Shown piece after piece: positions 37,276 through 46,805 of a DNA stretch of 64,000 bases. Under the pieces are notes generated by a model. That model did no database searches and had not been told where the DNA came from. It saw only the letters and a list, made by a program, of their open reading frames with translations. Position numbers and translations under genes: made by a program. How positions within the stretch are numbered: position 1 is the stretch's first letter; each line of letters opens with the position of its first letter. Origin of the DNA: an uncultured Bacteroidia bacterium (GTDB lineage Bacteria; Bacteroidota; Bacteroidia; Bacteroidales; UBA932); contig CADASN010000005.1 in the NCBI GenBank assembly GCA_902790635.1, positions 31,986-95,985 of the forward strand, in the 5' to 3' direction.

Positions 37276-40200
37276 TCTAAATCTACGGAACTGTTGCGGG
37301 ACAGAATCCAATCCGGAAAGGATGTATTCTGTCGCGGACTGTTTTTGTCTGCACGCTGGTTTGTCCTGAGCCAGGTGGCGAAGGAAGGGATGCACGTGAT
37401 TGTGCTTCCGACCCAGGAAGCAGCGGAATATTGTGCCGCGGATCTCTATCACCTGATCGAGGGAGACAGGGTATTCTTCCTACCCCAGTCCGGAAAAAAC
37501 GTCGAACGGAGCAACTATAAATCCACACTCGGCGTGCAGCGCACCGCCGCGATCGGAAAGATCTTGTCTTCGGATGGAGACAACATTTTCATTGTGTCCT
37601 ATCCGGATGCACTGGCAGAGGAGATTCCGGTCACGCAGGCAATCCGCGAAGCGGTCCTGAAAGTAAAAAAGGGAGATGAGATCTCTCACGAAGAAATCAT
37701 CAGCATCCTCTCCTCCCGGGGCTTCGAAAAAGTGGACTTCGTGTCCTCTCCCGGACAATACGCCATCCGGGGATCCATCGTTGATATTTTCTCATTTTCA
37801 GACAATTATCCCTATCGGTTTTCTTTTTGGGGTAACGAGATAGAGACCATCCATTCTTTCGACTGCAACACCCAGCTTTCGAAGGAACAGGTAGATCAGG
37901 TGGATATCGTGTCCGATGTAGTCAGCGGAGCGGCGGAGTCCGGCCAGAATCTTTCCGATATTTTCCCAAAGGGGACGCGTGTATGGCTGGATTCTTCGGA
38001 CATGTATGCGACGGAGCCTTTTTTTCCGAAGCTGCAGCGCTTCCAGAATATCTACATCGATGTTCCCCTGTCCCATCAAGGAGAGGATTTTGTCAATTTT
38101 CAGATTTCACCGCAGCCTTCCTTCAACAAGAATTTCGAACTGCTCACGGAGGATATCCGCAGCCGGATCGAAAATGGCTATACCGTCTATATCTATGGTG
38201 AGAAAGCATCACAGCTGGAGCGCATCCGCTCAATCCTGTCGCAGAACGGCGGCCTGATTCCGGAATTCGTAGCGGGAAAGAATATCCACAACGGTTTCAT
38301 CGATGCGCAGGACAAGATTTGCTGCTACTCGGACCATGAGATTTTCGACCGCTTCCACCGGGTGAGCATCCGGCGCAGCGTGGAAAAAAGCGAGCAGCTC
38401 ACCATCAACGACCTCAATTCCTTCAATATCGGGGATTACGTGGTGCATATCGACCATGGTGTCGGGATTTTCGGCGGCCTGGTCCGCCTGCGCGACGATT
38501 TCGGACGGATGCGCGAGGTGGTCAAGATTACTTATAAGGACGGCGACGTCGTATTCGTGTCCGTGCACGCGCTGCACAAGATTTCGCGCTTCCGCTCCAA
38601 GGACGGCGAGCCGCCGCGCATCAATAAACTGGGTTCGAAGACCTGGACGGCGCTCAAGACCAGCGCCAAATCCAAGGTCAAGGATATTGCCAAGGACCTG
38701 ATCCAGCTTTATGCGAAGCGCCGGGCTTCCAAAGGTTTCGCCTTCTCTCCGGATACCTACCTGCAGGAAGAACTGGAATCTTCGTTCATGTTCGAGGATA
38801 CACCGGATCAGGAGACGGCAACCGCCGCCGTGAAGCGGGATATGGAGGACAACTGCCCGATGGACCGCCTGATCTGCGGGGACGTGGGATTCGGCAAGAC
38901 GGAGATCGCCGTCCGGGCGGCCTTCAAGGCCGTGGGCGACAGCAAGCAGGTAGCCATCCTGGTGCCTACCACCATCCTGGCCCTGCAGCACTACAACACC
39001 TTCAGCCAGCGGCTCCAGAACCTTCCCTGCAATGTGGAATATGTCAGCCGCCTGCGGACGGCCAAAGAGATCACCGATATCAAGAAGCGGCTTGCGGAAG
39101 GGAAGATAGACATCCTGATCGGCACGCACAAGATTCTGGGGAAAGAATTCGTCTTCCACGACCTGGGACTGCTCATCATCGACGAGGAGCAGAAATTCGG
39201 CGTCTCGGCCAAGGAAAAATTGCGCGAGATCAAATCCTCCGTGGATACGCTGACCCTGACGGCCACGCCGATCCCGCGCACCCTCCAGTTCTCCCTGCTG
39301 GGTGCCCGTGACCTCAGCATCATCAATACCCCGCCGCCCAACCGCATTCCCGTACAGACGGAGATCATCCTCTTCGACGAACGCGAGATCAAGAGCATCA
39401 TCAACTACGAACTCAACCGGGGCGGCCAGGTCTTCTTCCTGCACAACAAGGTCGAAGAACTTCCTGCCATCCACGACATCCTGCACCGCCTGATCCCCGA
39501 CATGAAAATCTGTGTCGCACACGGACAGATGGAAGCCAAGCAACTGGAAACCAAGATGCTGGACTTCATCCGGGGGGACTATGACATGATGCTCTGCACA
39601 ACCTTGATCGAGAACGGCCTGGATATCCCCAATGCCAATACGATCCTGATCAACCAGGCGCAGAATTTCGGCCTGAGCGACCTGCACCAGCTGCGCGGCC
39701 GCGTAGGACGCTCCAACAAGAAAGCATTTTGCTACCTGATCGTCCCGCCGCTGGTCAGCATCACCGACGATGCCCGCCGCCGGCTCAAGGCTATTGAGGA
39801 ATTCTCCGACCTGGGCAGCGGTTTCAACATCGCCATGCAAGACCTGGATATCCGGGGCGCCGGCAACCTGCTGGGTGCGGAACAGAGCGGTTTCATCATG
39901 GATATGGGCTTCGAGACATACCAGAAGATCCTGGCCGAAGCAATGGAAGAGCTGGGTGTAGAGACCGGCATCGTGACCAAGAGCGACCGCGGCCGCTTCG
40001 TGACGGACTGTATGATCGAGACGGACCAGCCCGCGATGATTCCGGACGATTACATCGACGTCACCGCAGAGAAGATCCGTATCTACCGGACCATCGACGC
40101 CATGTCCACGGACAAAGAAATCGACCGCTATGCCGCCCAACTGGCAGACCGTTTCGGCACTTTGCCGGCAGAAGTGGCCAACCTCTTCGAGGTGGTCAAG

Positions 40201-40446
40201 ATCCGCAACCTCGGTGCGTCCTTGGGATTTGAGAAAGTGATTGTCAAGAACGGCCTGATGATTGCTTTCTTTATCGCGAATCCGATGTCGCCGTATTACA
40301 AGTCGCAGACCTTCGCCACGGTCCTGGAGCGGACGGCGGCGATTCCCCGCTTCGAGCTGAAGCAGACGGAAAACAAACTCAAAATCGTCGTACGCGGCAT
40401 CCCTTCCCTCAAAGAGGCACACGCAGTGCTGGGGAAGTTGAGATAA
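37264..40446 (+). CDS. mfd: Transcription-repair coupling factor Mfd
   Basis: 1060 residues, complete. Order: UvrB-like N-terminal region (about 1-320), RNA-polymerase-interacting CarD-like domain (NIGDYVVHIDHGVGIFGG, about 380-450), and RecG-like translocase with Walker A GDVGFGKTE, DEEQ box, TATPIPRTLQ and the motif VI region QLRGRVGRSNKKAFCY. The C-terminal TRCF domain follows. It removes stalled RNA polymerase and recruits UvrA. Its start codon overlaps the last TTATCAACA-type repeat of the gap. Confidence 0.97.
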   Translation: MLISSKSTELLRDRIQSGKDVFCRGLFLSARWFVLSQVAKEGMHVIVLPTQEAAEYCAADLYHLIEGDRVFFLPQSGKNVERSNYKSTLGVQRTAAIGKILSSDGDNIFIVSYPDALAEEIPVTQAIREAVLKVKKGDEISHEEIISILSSRGFEKVDFVSSPGQYAIRGSIVDIFSFSDNYPYRFSFWGNEIETIHSFDCNTQLSKEQVDQVDIVSDVVSGAAESGQNLSDIFPKGTRVWLDSSDMYATEPFFPKLQRFQNIYIDVPLSHQGEDFVNFQISPQPSFNKNFELLTEDIRSRIENGYTVYIYGEKASQLERIRSILSQNGGLIPEFVAGKNIHNGFIDAQDKICCYSDHEIFDRFHRVSIRRSVEKSEQLTINDLNSFNIGDYVVHIDHGVGIFGGLVRLRDDFGRMREVVKITYKDGDVVFVSVHALHKISRFRSKDGEPPRINKLGSKTWTALKTSAKSKVKDIAKDLIQLYAKRRASKGFAFSPDTYLQEELESSFMFEDTPDQETATAAVKRDMEDNCPMDRLICGDVGFGKTEIAVRAAFKAVGDSKQVAILVPTTILALQHYNTFSQRLQNLPCNVEYVSRLRTAKEITDIKKRLAEGKIDILIGTHKILGKEFVFHDLGLLIIDEEQKFGVSAKEKLREIKSSVDTLTLTATPIPRTLQFSLLGARDLSIINTPPPNRIPVQTEIILFDEREIKSIINYELNRGGQVFFLHNKVEELPAIHDILHRLIPDMKICVAHGQMEAKQLETKMLDFIRGDYDMMLCTTLIENGLDIPNANTILINQAQNFGLSDLHQLRGRVGRSNKKAFCYLIVPPLVSITDDARRRLKAIEEFSDLGSGFNIAMQDLDIRGAGNLLGAEQSGFIMDMGFETYQKILAEAMEELGVETGIVTKSDRGRFVTDCMIETDQPAMIPDDYIDVTAEKIRIYRTIDAMSTDKEIDRYAAQLADRFGTLPAEVANLFEVVKIRNLGASLGFEKVIVKNGLMIAFFIANPMSPYYKSQTFATVLERTAAIPRFELKQTENKLKIVVRGIPSLKEAHAVLGKLR

Positions 40447-40452
40447 TTTTCG

Positions 40453-40460
40453 TAAATTTG
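40453..40460 (+). promoter_or_regulatory. -7 box TAAATTTG before coaX
   Basis: TAnnTTTG match 18 nt before the coaX start, in the 31-bp gap after mfd. It probably starts the coaX-to-lptC transcript. Confidence 0.55.
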
Positions 40461-40477
40461 CAAGAATTCGACCGACG

Positions 40478-41206
40478 ATGGCCAACCTTGTAGTAGAAGC
40501 AGGAAACACGGCGCTCAAAGCCGCATGGGTCGAGGGAATCACCCTCGGCAAGACCTTCCGGTACCAGGGCGAGAAGATGATGGATTACCTGCTTTCCCTC
40601 CTGGAGAAGGATCGCCCGGAGGTACTTACGGTGGCGTCCGCCTTTGGCGTTTCCGCCGAAGAGGAGGCCCTGCTGCGCGAACGCTGCGGCTACCTGCTCA
40701 TCCTGGACCCAGCCCATACCGACCTGCTGCTCCGCTACAATCTGCCGGAGCACCTCTCCTATGACCGGGCGGCGGAGCTTGTGGCGGCTGCTTTCCTTTT
40801 CAAGGAAAAGCCCGTTACCGTGTTCGACTTCGGCACTACGCTCACGGTTGATTTCCTGAGCCGCGAGGGGCGCTACCTGGGCGGCAACATCTCCCCCGGC
40901 TGCCGGACGCGGTTCAAGTCGCTGGAACGCTATTCGAAGAATCTCCCCCTGGTCGATACGCCCGACCAGATCCAGCCGGAAGGGCATTCGATCCGGGAAT
41001 CCGTCGCTTCCGGCGTGATTTCGGGCATAATGTTTGAAATTGAAGGGTACACCAGGCTCAGACCCGACAATATTGTGATTTTTACTGGAGGAGACGCAAT
41101 TTATTTTGCCAAAAAGATGAAAAATTCCATATTTGTAGTTTGCAATATGGTTTTGATGGGCCTGGCATTGATAACGGACGACTATGTTAAGAAAAATCTT
41201 AAATAG
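40478..41206 (+). CDS. coaX: Type III pantothenate kinase
   Basis: 242 residues. It shows the ASKHA-fold landmarks EAGNTALK, YDRAAELVAA and FDFGTTLTVDF and the later GGNISPGCRTRFKSL, as in CoaX. The first motif normally reads D-x-GNT; here the Asp is Glu (E7). The other Asp residues (DR and DFGT) are kept, so activity is likely but not certain. It catalyses the first step of CoA synthesis. The next gene starts 23 bp inside its 3' end. Confidence 0.9.
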   Translation: MANLVVEAGNTALKAAWVEGITLGKTFRYQGEKMMDYLLSLLEKDRPEVLTVASAFGVSAEEEALLRERCGYLLILDPAHTDLLLRYNLPEHLSYDRAAELVAAAFLFKEKPVTVFDFGTTLTVDFLSREGRYLGGNISPGCRTRFKSLERYSKNLPLVDTPDQIQPEGHSIRESVASGVISGIMFEIEGYTRLRPDNIVIFTGGDAIYFAKKMKNSIFVVCNMVLMGLALITDDYVKKNLK

Positions 41207-42506
41207 AACTGCGTTGACCGCGATCCTTGCCCTGTGCGCCGCATTCTGCGCGTACGGGCAGGCTGCCGGCGTCTATACGCCCTACTCCATCTATGGCGTG
41301 GGCGATCTCAGCCATCCGGGCACCGCTTACAACAAATCCATGGGTGGCGTCGGCGTGGCGCTGCGCAACAATACGGTCATCAACGTGCTGAATCCCGCCG
41401 CCGTGACGGCCCGTGACAGCCTTGCCTTCATGACGGATTTCTCCCTCTACAACGACAACAAGATTTTCAATCAGGGAGGCATCAAATCTGCCAGCAACAC
41501 GTTCAATATCAACGACCTGGTGATGTCCTTCCCCCTGTGGCACAACATGGCCATGATGGTAGGCATCATGCCTTTCAGCGACACGGGCTTCAGCTATGGT
41601 TTCGAGTACGCGGACCCGGACCTGATCGGCCGCACGGGCAACATCACCTACTCCGCCACCGGCACCGGCAGCATCTACAAGGCTTTTGCCGCCGTCGGCG
41701 TGACCTTCGCCAAGCGCATCTCCCTCGGTGCCCAGTGGAACTACCACTTCGGCAACATCGAGAAGACCTATTACACGACCTTCAACGATGCCTCGTACAA
41801 CAGCATCAAGAACAGCACAAACGCCCAGTTGACGGCGCATTCCTTCAAGTTCGGGGTCCAGTACGAGCAGCCGGTCAGCTCGCGTTTCTCCATCGGCGTC
41901 GGAGCCACGTATTCCACACCGGCGAAGATCGGCGGCACGATGGAGAGCAACCGCTTCTCCGCAGGCACCGCTGCGTCCGACACCCTCTTCCACAAGCTGG
42001 ACAACCTGGGCAAGGATGCCGTCGTGACCATCCCCAGCGAACTGGCGGTCGGCATCACCTTCAAGAACTCCGGCAAGTGGCTGGCTGAGTTCGACTACAG
42101 CCGGGCGGACTGGTCCGCATCGGGCCTGGATGCTGCCCGGGGCTTCTCCGCCAACAAGATTTTCAGTGCTTCCGTGGCGGAAGCTTTCCGCTTCGGATTC
42201 GAGATCATACCCAATCGTAACGACGTCCGATCTTACTTTATGACAGCCGCTTACAGGCTTGGTGCATACCATAGGAACGAGTACTTCCTGCTCGATGGCA
42301 AGAAAGTTGCATCTACCGGTATAACATTGGGTGTCACGCTGCCGGTTTACCTGCCCAACCTCGGTCGCAACAACGGCGTCACGCTGGGCGTAGATTTCGG
42401 ACAACGGGGATCCTTGACAGGAGAAATGATCCGTGAGCGATATGTCAACTTCTCGATCGGTTTCAATTTCTTCGACATCTGGTTCCGCAAGACCCAATAT
42501 ATGTAA
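41184..42506 (+). CDS. Outer-membrane beta-barrel protein (FadL/OmpP1-like)
   Basis: 440 residues with a signal peptide ending AYG-QAAG. The N-terminal motif YTPYSIYGVGDLSHPGTAYNKSMGG and LNPAA segment followed by many amphipathic strands resemble the FadL-type long-chain transporter fold common in Bacteroidota. The C-terminus contains RYVNFSIGFNFFDIWF. Ligand is unknown. It overlaps coaX by 23 bp and is followed by the TPR gene after 19 bp. Confidence 0.8.
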   Translation: MLRKILNRTALTAILALCAAFCAYGQAAGVYTPYSIYGVGDLSHPGTAYNKSMGGVGVALRNNTVINVLNPAAVTARDSLAFMTDFSLYNDNKIFNQGGIKSASNTFNINDLVMSFPLWHNMAMMVGIMPFSDTGFSYGFEYADPDLIGRTGNITYSATGTGSIYKAFAAVGVTFAKRISLGAQWNYHFGNIEKTYYTTFNDASYNSIKNSTNAQLTAHSFKFGVQYEQPVSSRFSIGVGATYSTPAKIGGTMESNRFSAGTAASDTLFHKLDNLGKDAVVTIPSELAVGITFKNSGKWLAEFDYSRADWSASGLDAARGFSANKIFSASVAEAFRFGFEIIPNRNDVRSYFMTAAYRLGAYHRNEYFLLDGKKVASTGITLGVTLPVYLPNLGRNNGVTLGVDFGQRGSLTGEMIRERYVNFSIGFNFFDIWFRKTQYM

Positions 42507-42525
42507 TGAATAACACTATAGCGAT

Positions 42526-43845
42526 ATGAAAAAAACAATTATCATCATTCTGACCGTTGCCGCGATGCTGGCGGGAACCAATGTGTTCGCCCAGGGCAAA
42601 TACGGCGCCGACAGCGCCCAGTGCATTACGAAGCTTTCCTTCTACAAGGAATACTTCAAGCAAAAGAACTATGATGAGTCGATTCCGAGCTGGCGTGACG
42701 CTTACCGGCTCTGCCCGCCGACGGCCAGCCAGAACCTGCTGATCGACGGCACGACCCTGATGCGCCGCCTGATCACCAAGAACGCCAAGGATGCCGCATA
42801 CCAGGGCAAGCTGGTGGATACTCTGCTGACCCTCCACGACACGCGTGCCGAGTACTATCCCAAGTACGCCGTGACCGCCTTCAACAACAAGGGCCAGGAT
42901 CTCCACAACTATGTCAAGGATCCCCAGAAGCTCTATGACGGCTTCGAGGGCATCATCAAGAACAATCAGGCCGAGACCCGTGCCACGATTCTGCTCTTCG
43001 ACATGCAGTCCGCCATCGATCTCTTCCAGGAGGGCAAGCTGGACGCCGAGACCGTGATCAACGCCTATCAGCGCAACAGCGACCTGCTCGAGAAGATCGT
43101 CCCGGCCAACGACGCCGACAAGGAGCAGGTGGCCAACGTCAAGAATGACATGGGCAGCCTCTTCGCCGGCAGCAAGGTCGCCAGCTGCGACAACCTGGTC
43201 GAACTCTACACCCCGCGCCTGGCCGCCGATCCGGACAATCTCCAGCTCGCCCAGAGCATCGTGAAGACGATGGGCATGACCGAGGGTTGCGACAACAACG
43301 ACCTCTTCCTGCAGGCCGTCACCACGATGAACAAGCTGGATCCTTCCGCCAGTTCTTCCTATTATCTGTATCGCCTGCACGGCGCCCGCGGCAATGTCAA
43401 GGAAGCCATTGTCTATATGGAGAACGCCCTGGCCAGCGAAGATGTCGAGGACAGCCGCCGCGCTGACTGGACCTACGAGCTTGCTACCTTCTGCTTCAAG
43501 AACGGTGAGAGCGCCCGCGCTTTCGAGTATGCCTCCAAGGTCGCTGCCGAGAACGAGTCCCTGGCCGGCAAGGCCTACTTCCTCATCGGCAACATCTGGG
43601 GTTCCACCCGCTGCGGTGGCGACGAGATCGCCCGCCGCGCCCCGTACTGGGTCGCCTGCGACTACATGAACAAGGCCAAGGCCGCCGATCCGTCCCTGGC
43701 GGACGAGGCCAACCGCTACATCAGCCAGTACAGCGTTTACTTCCCGGAGACCGCCGAGGCCTTCATGTACGACATCACCAAGGGACAGTCCTACACGGTT
43801 GTCTGCGGTGGCATGCGCGCCACCACCACGGTGCGTACCAGATAA
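42526..43845 (+). CDS. Periplasmic tetratricopeptide-repeat protein
   Basis: 439 residues with a signal peptide (MKKTIIIILTVAAMLAGTNVFAQ). The body is helical with TPR-like units, for example YKEYFKQKNYDESIPSWRDAYRL near the start and YYLYRLHGARGNVKEAIVYMENAL around residue 285. It sits in a series conserved in Bacteroidota with an outer-membrane barrel before and lptC after, so an envelope-assembly role is likely. The precise partner is not known. Confidence 0.8.
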   Translation: MKKTIIIILTVAAMLAGTNVFAQGKYGADSAQCITKLSFYKEYFKQKNYDESIPSWRDAYRLCPPTASQNLLIDGTTLMRRLITKNAKDAAYQGKLVDTLLTLHDTRAEYYPKYAVTAFNNKGQDLHNYVKDPQKLYDGFEGIIKNNQAETRATILLFDMQSAIDLFQEGKLDAETVINAYQRNSDLLEKIVPANDADKEQVANVKNDMGSLFAGSKVASCDNLVELYTPRLAADPDNLQLAQSIVKTMGMTEGCDNNDLFLQAVTTMNKLDPSASSSYYLYRLHGARGNVKEAIVYMENALASEDVEDSRRADWTYELATFCFKNGESARAFEYASKVAAENESLAGKAYFLIGNIWGSTRCGGDEIARRAPYWVACDYMNKAKAADPSLADEANRYISQYSVYFPETAEAFMYDITKGQSYTVVCGGMRATTTVRTR

Positions 43846-43846
43846 T

Positions 43847-44479
43847 TTGGACAGAGTCGCTAATATTCGGCGCATGCTGGCAATCACGGCTGTGATTGCC
43901 AGCATTGTCGTTTCTTGCAAAAGCCAGATCGGGGAGGCGGACAAGCTTGATTTGAGCAAGACTCCGACCCAGCGTATTTACGACATGTTTGCGGTCCAGA
44001 CCAAGAACGGGGCCGTTGCGATGCGGATCGAGTCCGACCTGATGGAGCACTACGATACCGACTCGGTCTCGTATGATGCTTTCCCGCACGGACTTTCCGT
44101 CTATGGATATACCGAGGAGGGGCTCCTCGAATCCGTCATCGTCGCGGACGATGCCCGGCACATCGTGCCCAAGGACCGCAACAAGGATGAGATCTGGGAA
44201 GCCTTCGGCAACGTCATCCTGCACAACGTCATCGAGCAGGAGACCATGGAGACGGACACGATCTACTGGGACCAGCAGAAGAAGGAGGTCTATACGGACT
44301 GCTATGTCAAGATGTACTCCCGGCAGGGCTTCCTGCAGGGGTATGGAATGCGCTCGGATGACCACGTACGCAACTCCATTCTGTACCGTCCTTTCGACGG
44401 ATACGGGGTGGTCGTGCAGGATTCTACGGCGGTAATCATTGATTCTGTGAATTTTATTGGGCCATTTCCAAAAAAATAA
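43847..44479 (+). CDS. lptC: LPS export protein LptC
   Basis: About 210 residues. I prefer the TTG at 43847, 1 bp after the TPR stop, since it gives MDRVANIRRMLAITAVIASIVVSC, a proper charged and hydrophobic N-terminus; the ATG at 43874 leaves no positive n-region. The hydrophobic stretch ends in a Cys, so it may be a lipoprotein in this group. The LptC/OstA-like beta-jellyroll features IVADDARHIVPKDRN, GNVILHNVI and ETDTIYWDQQKKEVYTD are present. It bridges LptB2FG and LptA in lipopolysaccharide transport. Confidence 0.87.
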   Translation: MDRVANIRRMLAITAVIASIVVSCKSQIGEADKLDLSKTPTQRIYDMFAVQTKNGAVAMRIESDLMEHYDTDSVSYDAFPHGLSVYGYTEEGLLESVIVADDARHIVPKDRNKDEIWEAFGNVILHNVIEQETMETDTIYWDQQKKEVYTDCYVKMYSRQGFLQGYGMRSDDHVRNSILYRPFDGYGVVVQDSTAVIIDSVNFIGPFPKK

Positions 44480-44524
44480 CTAAATTCGCACCCCCTTATC
44501 GGAAAATTATAAAAACACATAATC

Positions 44525-46600
44525 ATGGCGGTACTTGAAAAAATACGCGTTAAGTTCGGTCTCGTGATCTCCATTATCATCGCGCTGGCCCTTCTGTCCT
44601 TTATTATCGACCCTAGCACGCTGGAGTCTGCACTCAACTCGATGTCTTCGAAATACGACGTCGGACAGATTGCAGGCAAGAACATATCCTATAGTGATTT
44701 CCAGTCTGACGTCGACCGTTACACGACCATCAACGAGCTCCTCTCCGGCTCCGTCCGCGACGAGGAAACCCAGAAGCAGATCCGCAATGCTGCCTGGCAG
44801 GAACTCCTTGACAGATACATGTTTGTCAAGAACGCCAAGGAAGCGGGCATCACCGTCGGCGAAGACGAGATGCTGGCTATGATGAGCGGGGAGTTCGTCT
44901 CCCCGGCGATTGCCCAGAACCCGATCTTCATGGATGAGACCGGCAACTTCTCCGCCGACCGCCTGCGTGCATTCATCCAGAATGTCGAGAGCGATGAGAG
45001 CGGCCAGTTGCGCACCTACTGGAACTATCTCCAGAACACGGTCCACAACCAGCAGTATTATGCCAAGTACGGCGCCCTCTTCACCGCCAGCGGCAACGAC
45101 AATGCCCTGCAGCTCGCCCAGGCCATCCAGGAAGGCAACACCACCGCCGACGTGGATTACTGCCTCGCTTTCTATCCCGTGACGCAGGACTCCACCATCA
45201 CCGTGACCTCTGACGAGATCCGTGCCTACTACAAGAAGCACAAGGATTTCTTCAAGCAGAAGGCCAACCGGGAGATCGAGTATGTCGTCTATGAGGTCAT
45301 CCCGTCCGCTGCCGACATCGCTGCCGCCAGCGACGCGATGAACGAAGCCTACGAAGAGTTCGCCACGACGGACAACATGCGTACTTTCCTGTCCAAGAAC
45401 TCCGATCAGGCGTACAGCACCTACTGGTACAAGGAAGGAGAGCTCCGCACCATCAACAGCGAGATCGACGAGCAGATCTTCGGCGGCAGCAAGCTGACGC
45501 AGATCGCCACCGACGGCAACAGCTTCTACGCCGCCCGCGAGATGGACAGCAAGATGCTTCCGGATTCCGCTTTCGTCAAGCACATCCTCCTGCAGGATGA
45601 GAATGCCGCACACACGGCCGACAGCCTTGTGACCGTCATCAAGAAGGGCGGCAACCTGGCCAACCTGGCTGCCACCTATTCCGCCGACCAGGCTTCCGCC
45701 GCCGACGGTGAGCTCGGCAGCATTGGCTGGATGACCCAGTCCTACATGATCCCGGGCTTCGAGGGTGTCTTCGAGGCCAAGGTGGGCGAGCCGTTCGTGC
45801 TCACCACCCAGTACGGCACCCACGTGGTCGTCGTGAGCGAGAAGACCAAGCCGGTCGCCAAGAAGCAGGTCGCCATCCTTGAGAAGACCGCCCTGGCCAG
45901 CAAGGAGACCTTCAACAACTACTACAGCCAGGCCAACACCTTCGCCACCCTCGCCGGCGGTACCTACGAAGGCTACAAGAAGGCCCTCGACTCTACCAAG
46001 GTCTATTCCCACCCGGCCACCATCACCGAGGCGACCGCCAACTACGGCGCCATCGACAACGCCAAGGAAGTGACCCGCTGGGCCTTTGACGCCAAGGTCG
46101 GCAAGGCTTCCAACATCATCACCGTGGACAACAACTACTTCTTCGTCGTGGCCCTCAAGGATGCGACCAAGGAAGGTTACGCCCCGGTCGAGAAGATGGC
46201 TTCCCAGATCCATGACAAGCTCTACACCGACAAGCTGCAGGCCGCCAAGAACCAGGAAGTGGCCGAGAAGATCGCCGGTGCCAAGACGATCGAGGAAGTG
46301 GCTGAGCGCCTCGGCGTCCAGGTCGAGCACCGCGAAGCGATGTCCCTGGGCTCCACGAGCATCGAGCCGGCCCTCATCGGCGCCATTGCCGCTGCGAAGG
46401 AAGGCGAGGTCTACGGCCCTGTAGCCGGCATGATGGGAACCTACGTCGTCAGCGTGTCCAACAAGCAGACGGGCAGCTTCTACACCGAGGCCGACGCCAA
46501 GAACCTGGCCACCCAGAAGGCGCAGTACCTCTCCCAGCTGATCCTCTCCGTGATGCAGGACTACGACAACGTCAAGGACAACCGCGAGCGCTTCTTCTAG
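44525..46600 (+). CDS. Membrane-anchored peptidyl-prolyl isomerase (PpiD/SurA type)
   Basis: 691 residues. One transmembrane helix (about 11-28) anchors a periplasmic SurA-N-like chaperone region (IAGKNISYSDFQSDVDRY). A parvulin domain at about 340-440 includes SAFVKHILLQDENAAHTADSL and ADGELGSIGWMTQSYMIPGFE. It continues with a second helical/parvulin-like region. Role: folding of outer-membrane proteins. It follows lptC by 45 bp. Confidence 0.93.
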   Translation: MAVLEKIRVKFGLVISIIIALALLSFIIDPSTLESALNSMSSKYDVGQIAGKNISYSDFQSDVDRYTTINELLSGSVRDEETQKQIRNAAWQELLDRYMFVKNAKEAGITVGEDEMLAMMSGEFVSPAIAQNPIFMDETGNFSADRLRAFIQNVESDESGQLRTYWNYLQNTVHNQQYYAKYGALFTASGNDNALQLAQAIQEGNTTADVDYCLAFYPVTQDSTITVTSDEIRAYYKKHKDFFKQKANREIEYVVYEVIPSAADIAAASDAMNEAYEEFATTDNMRTFLSKNSDQAYSTYWYKEGELRTINSEIDEQIFGGSKLTQIATDGNSFYAAREMDSKMLPDSAFVKHILLQDENAAHTADSLVTVIKKGGNLANLAATYSADQASAADGELGSIGWMTQSYMIPGFEGVFEAKVGEPFVLTTQYGTHVVVVSEKTKPVAKKQVAILEKTALASKETFNNYYSQANTFATLAGGTYEGYKKALDSTKVYSHPATITEATANYGAIDNAKEVTRWAFDAKVGKASNIITVDNNYFFVVALKDATKEGYAPVEKMASQIHDKLYTDKLQAAKNQEVAEKIAGAKTIEEVAERLGVQVEHREAMSLGSTSIEPALIGAIAAAKEGEVYGPVAGMMGTYVVSVSNKQTGSFYTEADAKNLATQKAQYLSQLILSVMQDYDNVKDNRERFF

Positions 46601-46622
46601 CAGGATAGAAGAAATCGCCTTA

Positions 46623-46663
46623 AAACAGCCGATGTTTCCGATCCGGGACATCGGCTGTTTTTG
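46623..46663 (+). terminator. Terminator after ppiD-type gene
   Basis: AAACAGCCGATGT and ACATCGGCTGTTT form a perfect 13-bp stem with a 12-nt loop, ending in TTTTTG. It closes the envelope gene series. Confidence 0.9.
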
Positions 46664-46751
46664 TCTTGCCGGGAGCCGGACGCGGGGCGGGCCGCTTCCG
46701 TCAAAGAGGGGTGGCTTATCGTTCATTTTTACCTGTCTGAACCGCTTCGCG

Positions 46752-46794
46752 TTGCTTTATTTCCGGTCTTTTCGTAGATTTGAGTAGAAATCTA
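46752..46794 (+). promoter_or_regulatory. Promoter of the GH2 gene with overlapping inverted repeat
   Basis: TTGC (46752-46755), 19 bp, then TAGATTTG (46775-46782) fits the Bacteroidota -33/-7 pattern. TAGATTT (46775-46781) and AAATCTA (46788-46794) form a perfect 7-bp inverted repeat over the -7 box and likely start site, a plausible operator. The rest of the 205-bp gap (46664-46750) shows nothing recognisable. Confidence 0.6.
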
Positions 46795-46805
46795 CCAGAA
46801 CCGAT

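Noticed and set aside
44507-46726. 739-residue minus-strand open frame opposite the ppiD-type gene
   Set aside because: Antisense shadow running through the real terminator at 46623-46663; low-complexity Val/Gly/Asp composition.
46664-46751. Possible tRNA or small RNA in the gap after the ppiD-type terminator
   Set aside because: No cloverleaf, no strong hairpin and no second terminator before the GH2 promoter.
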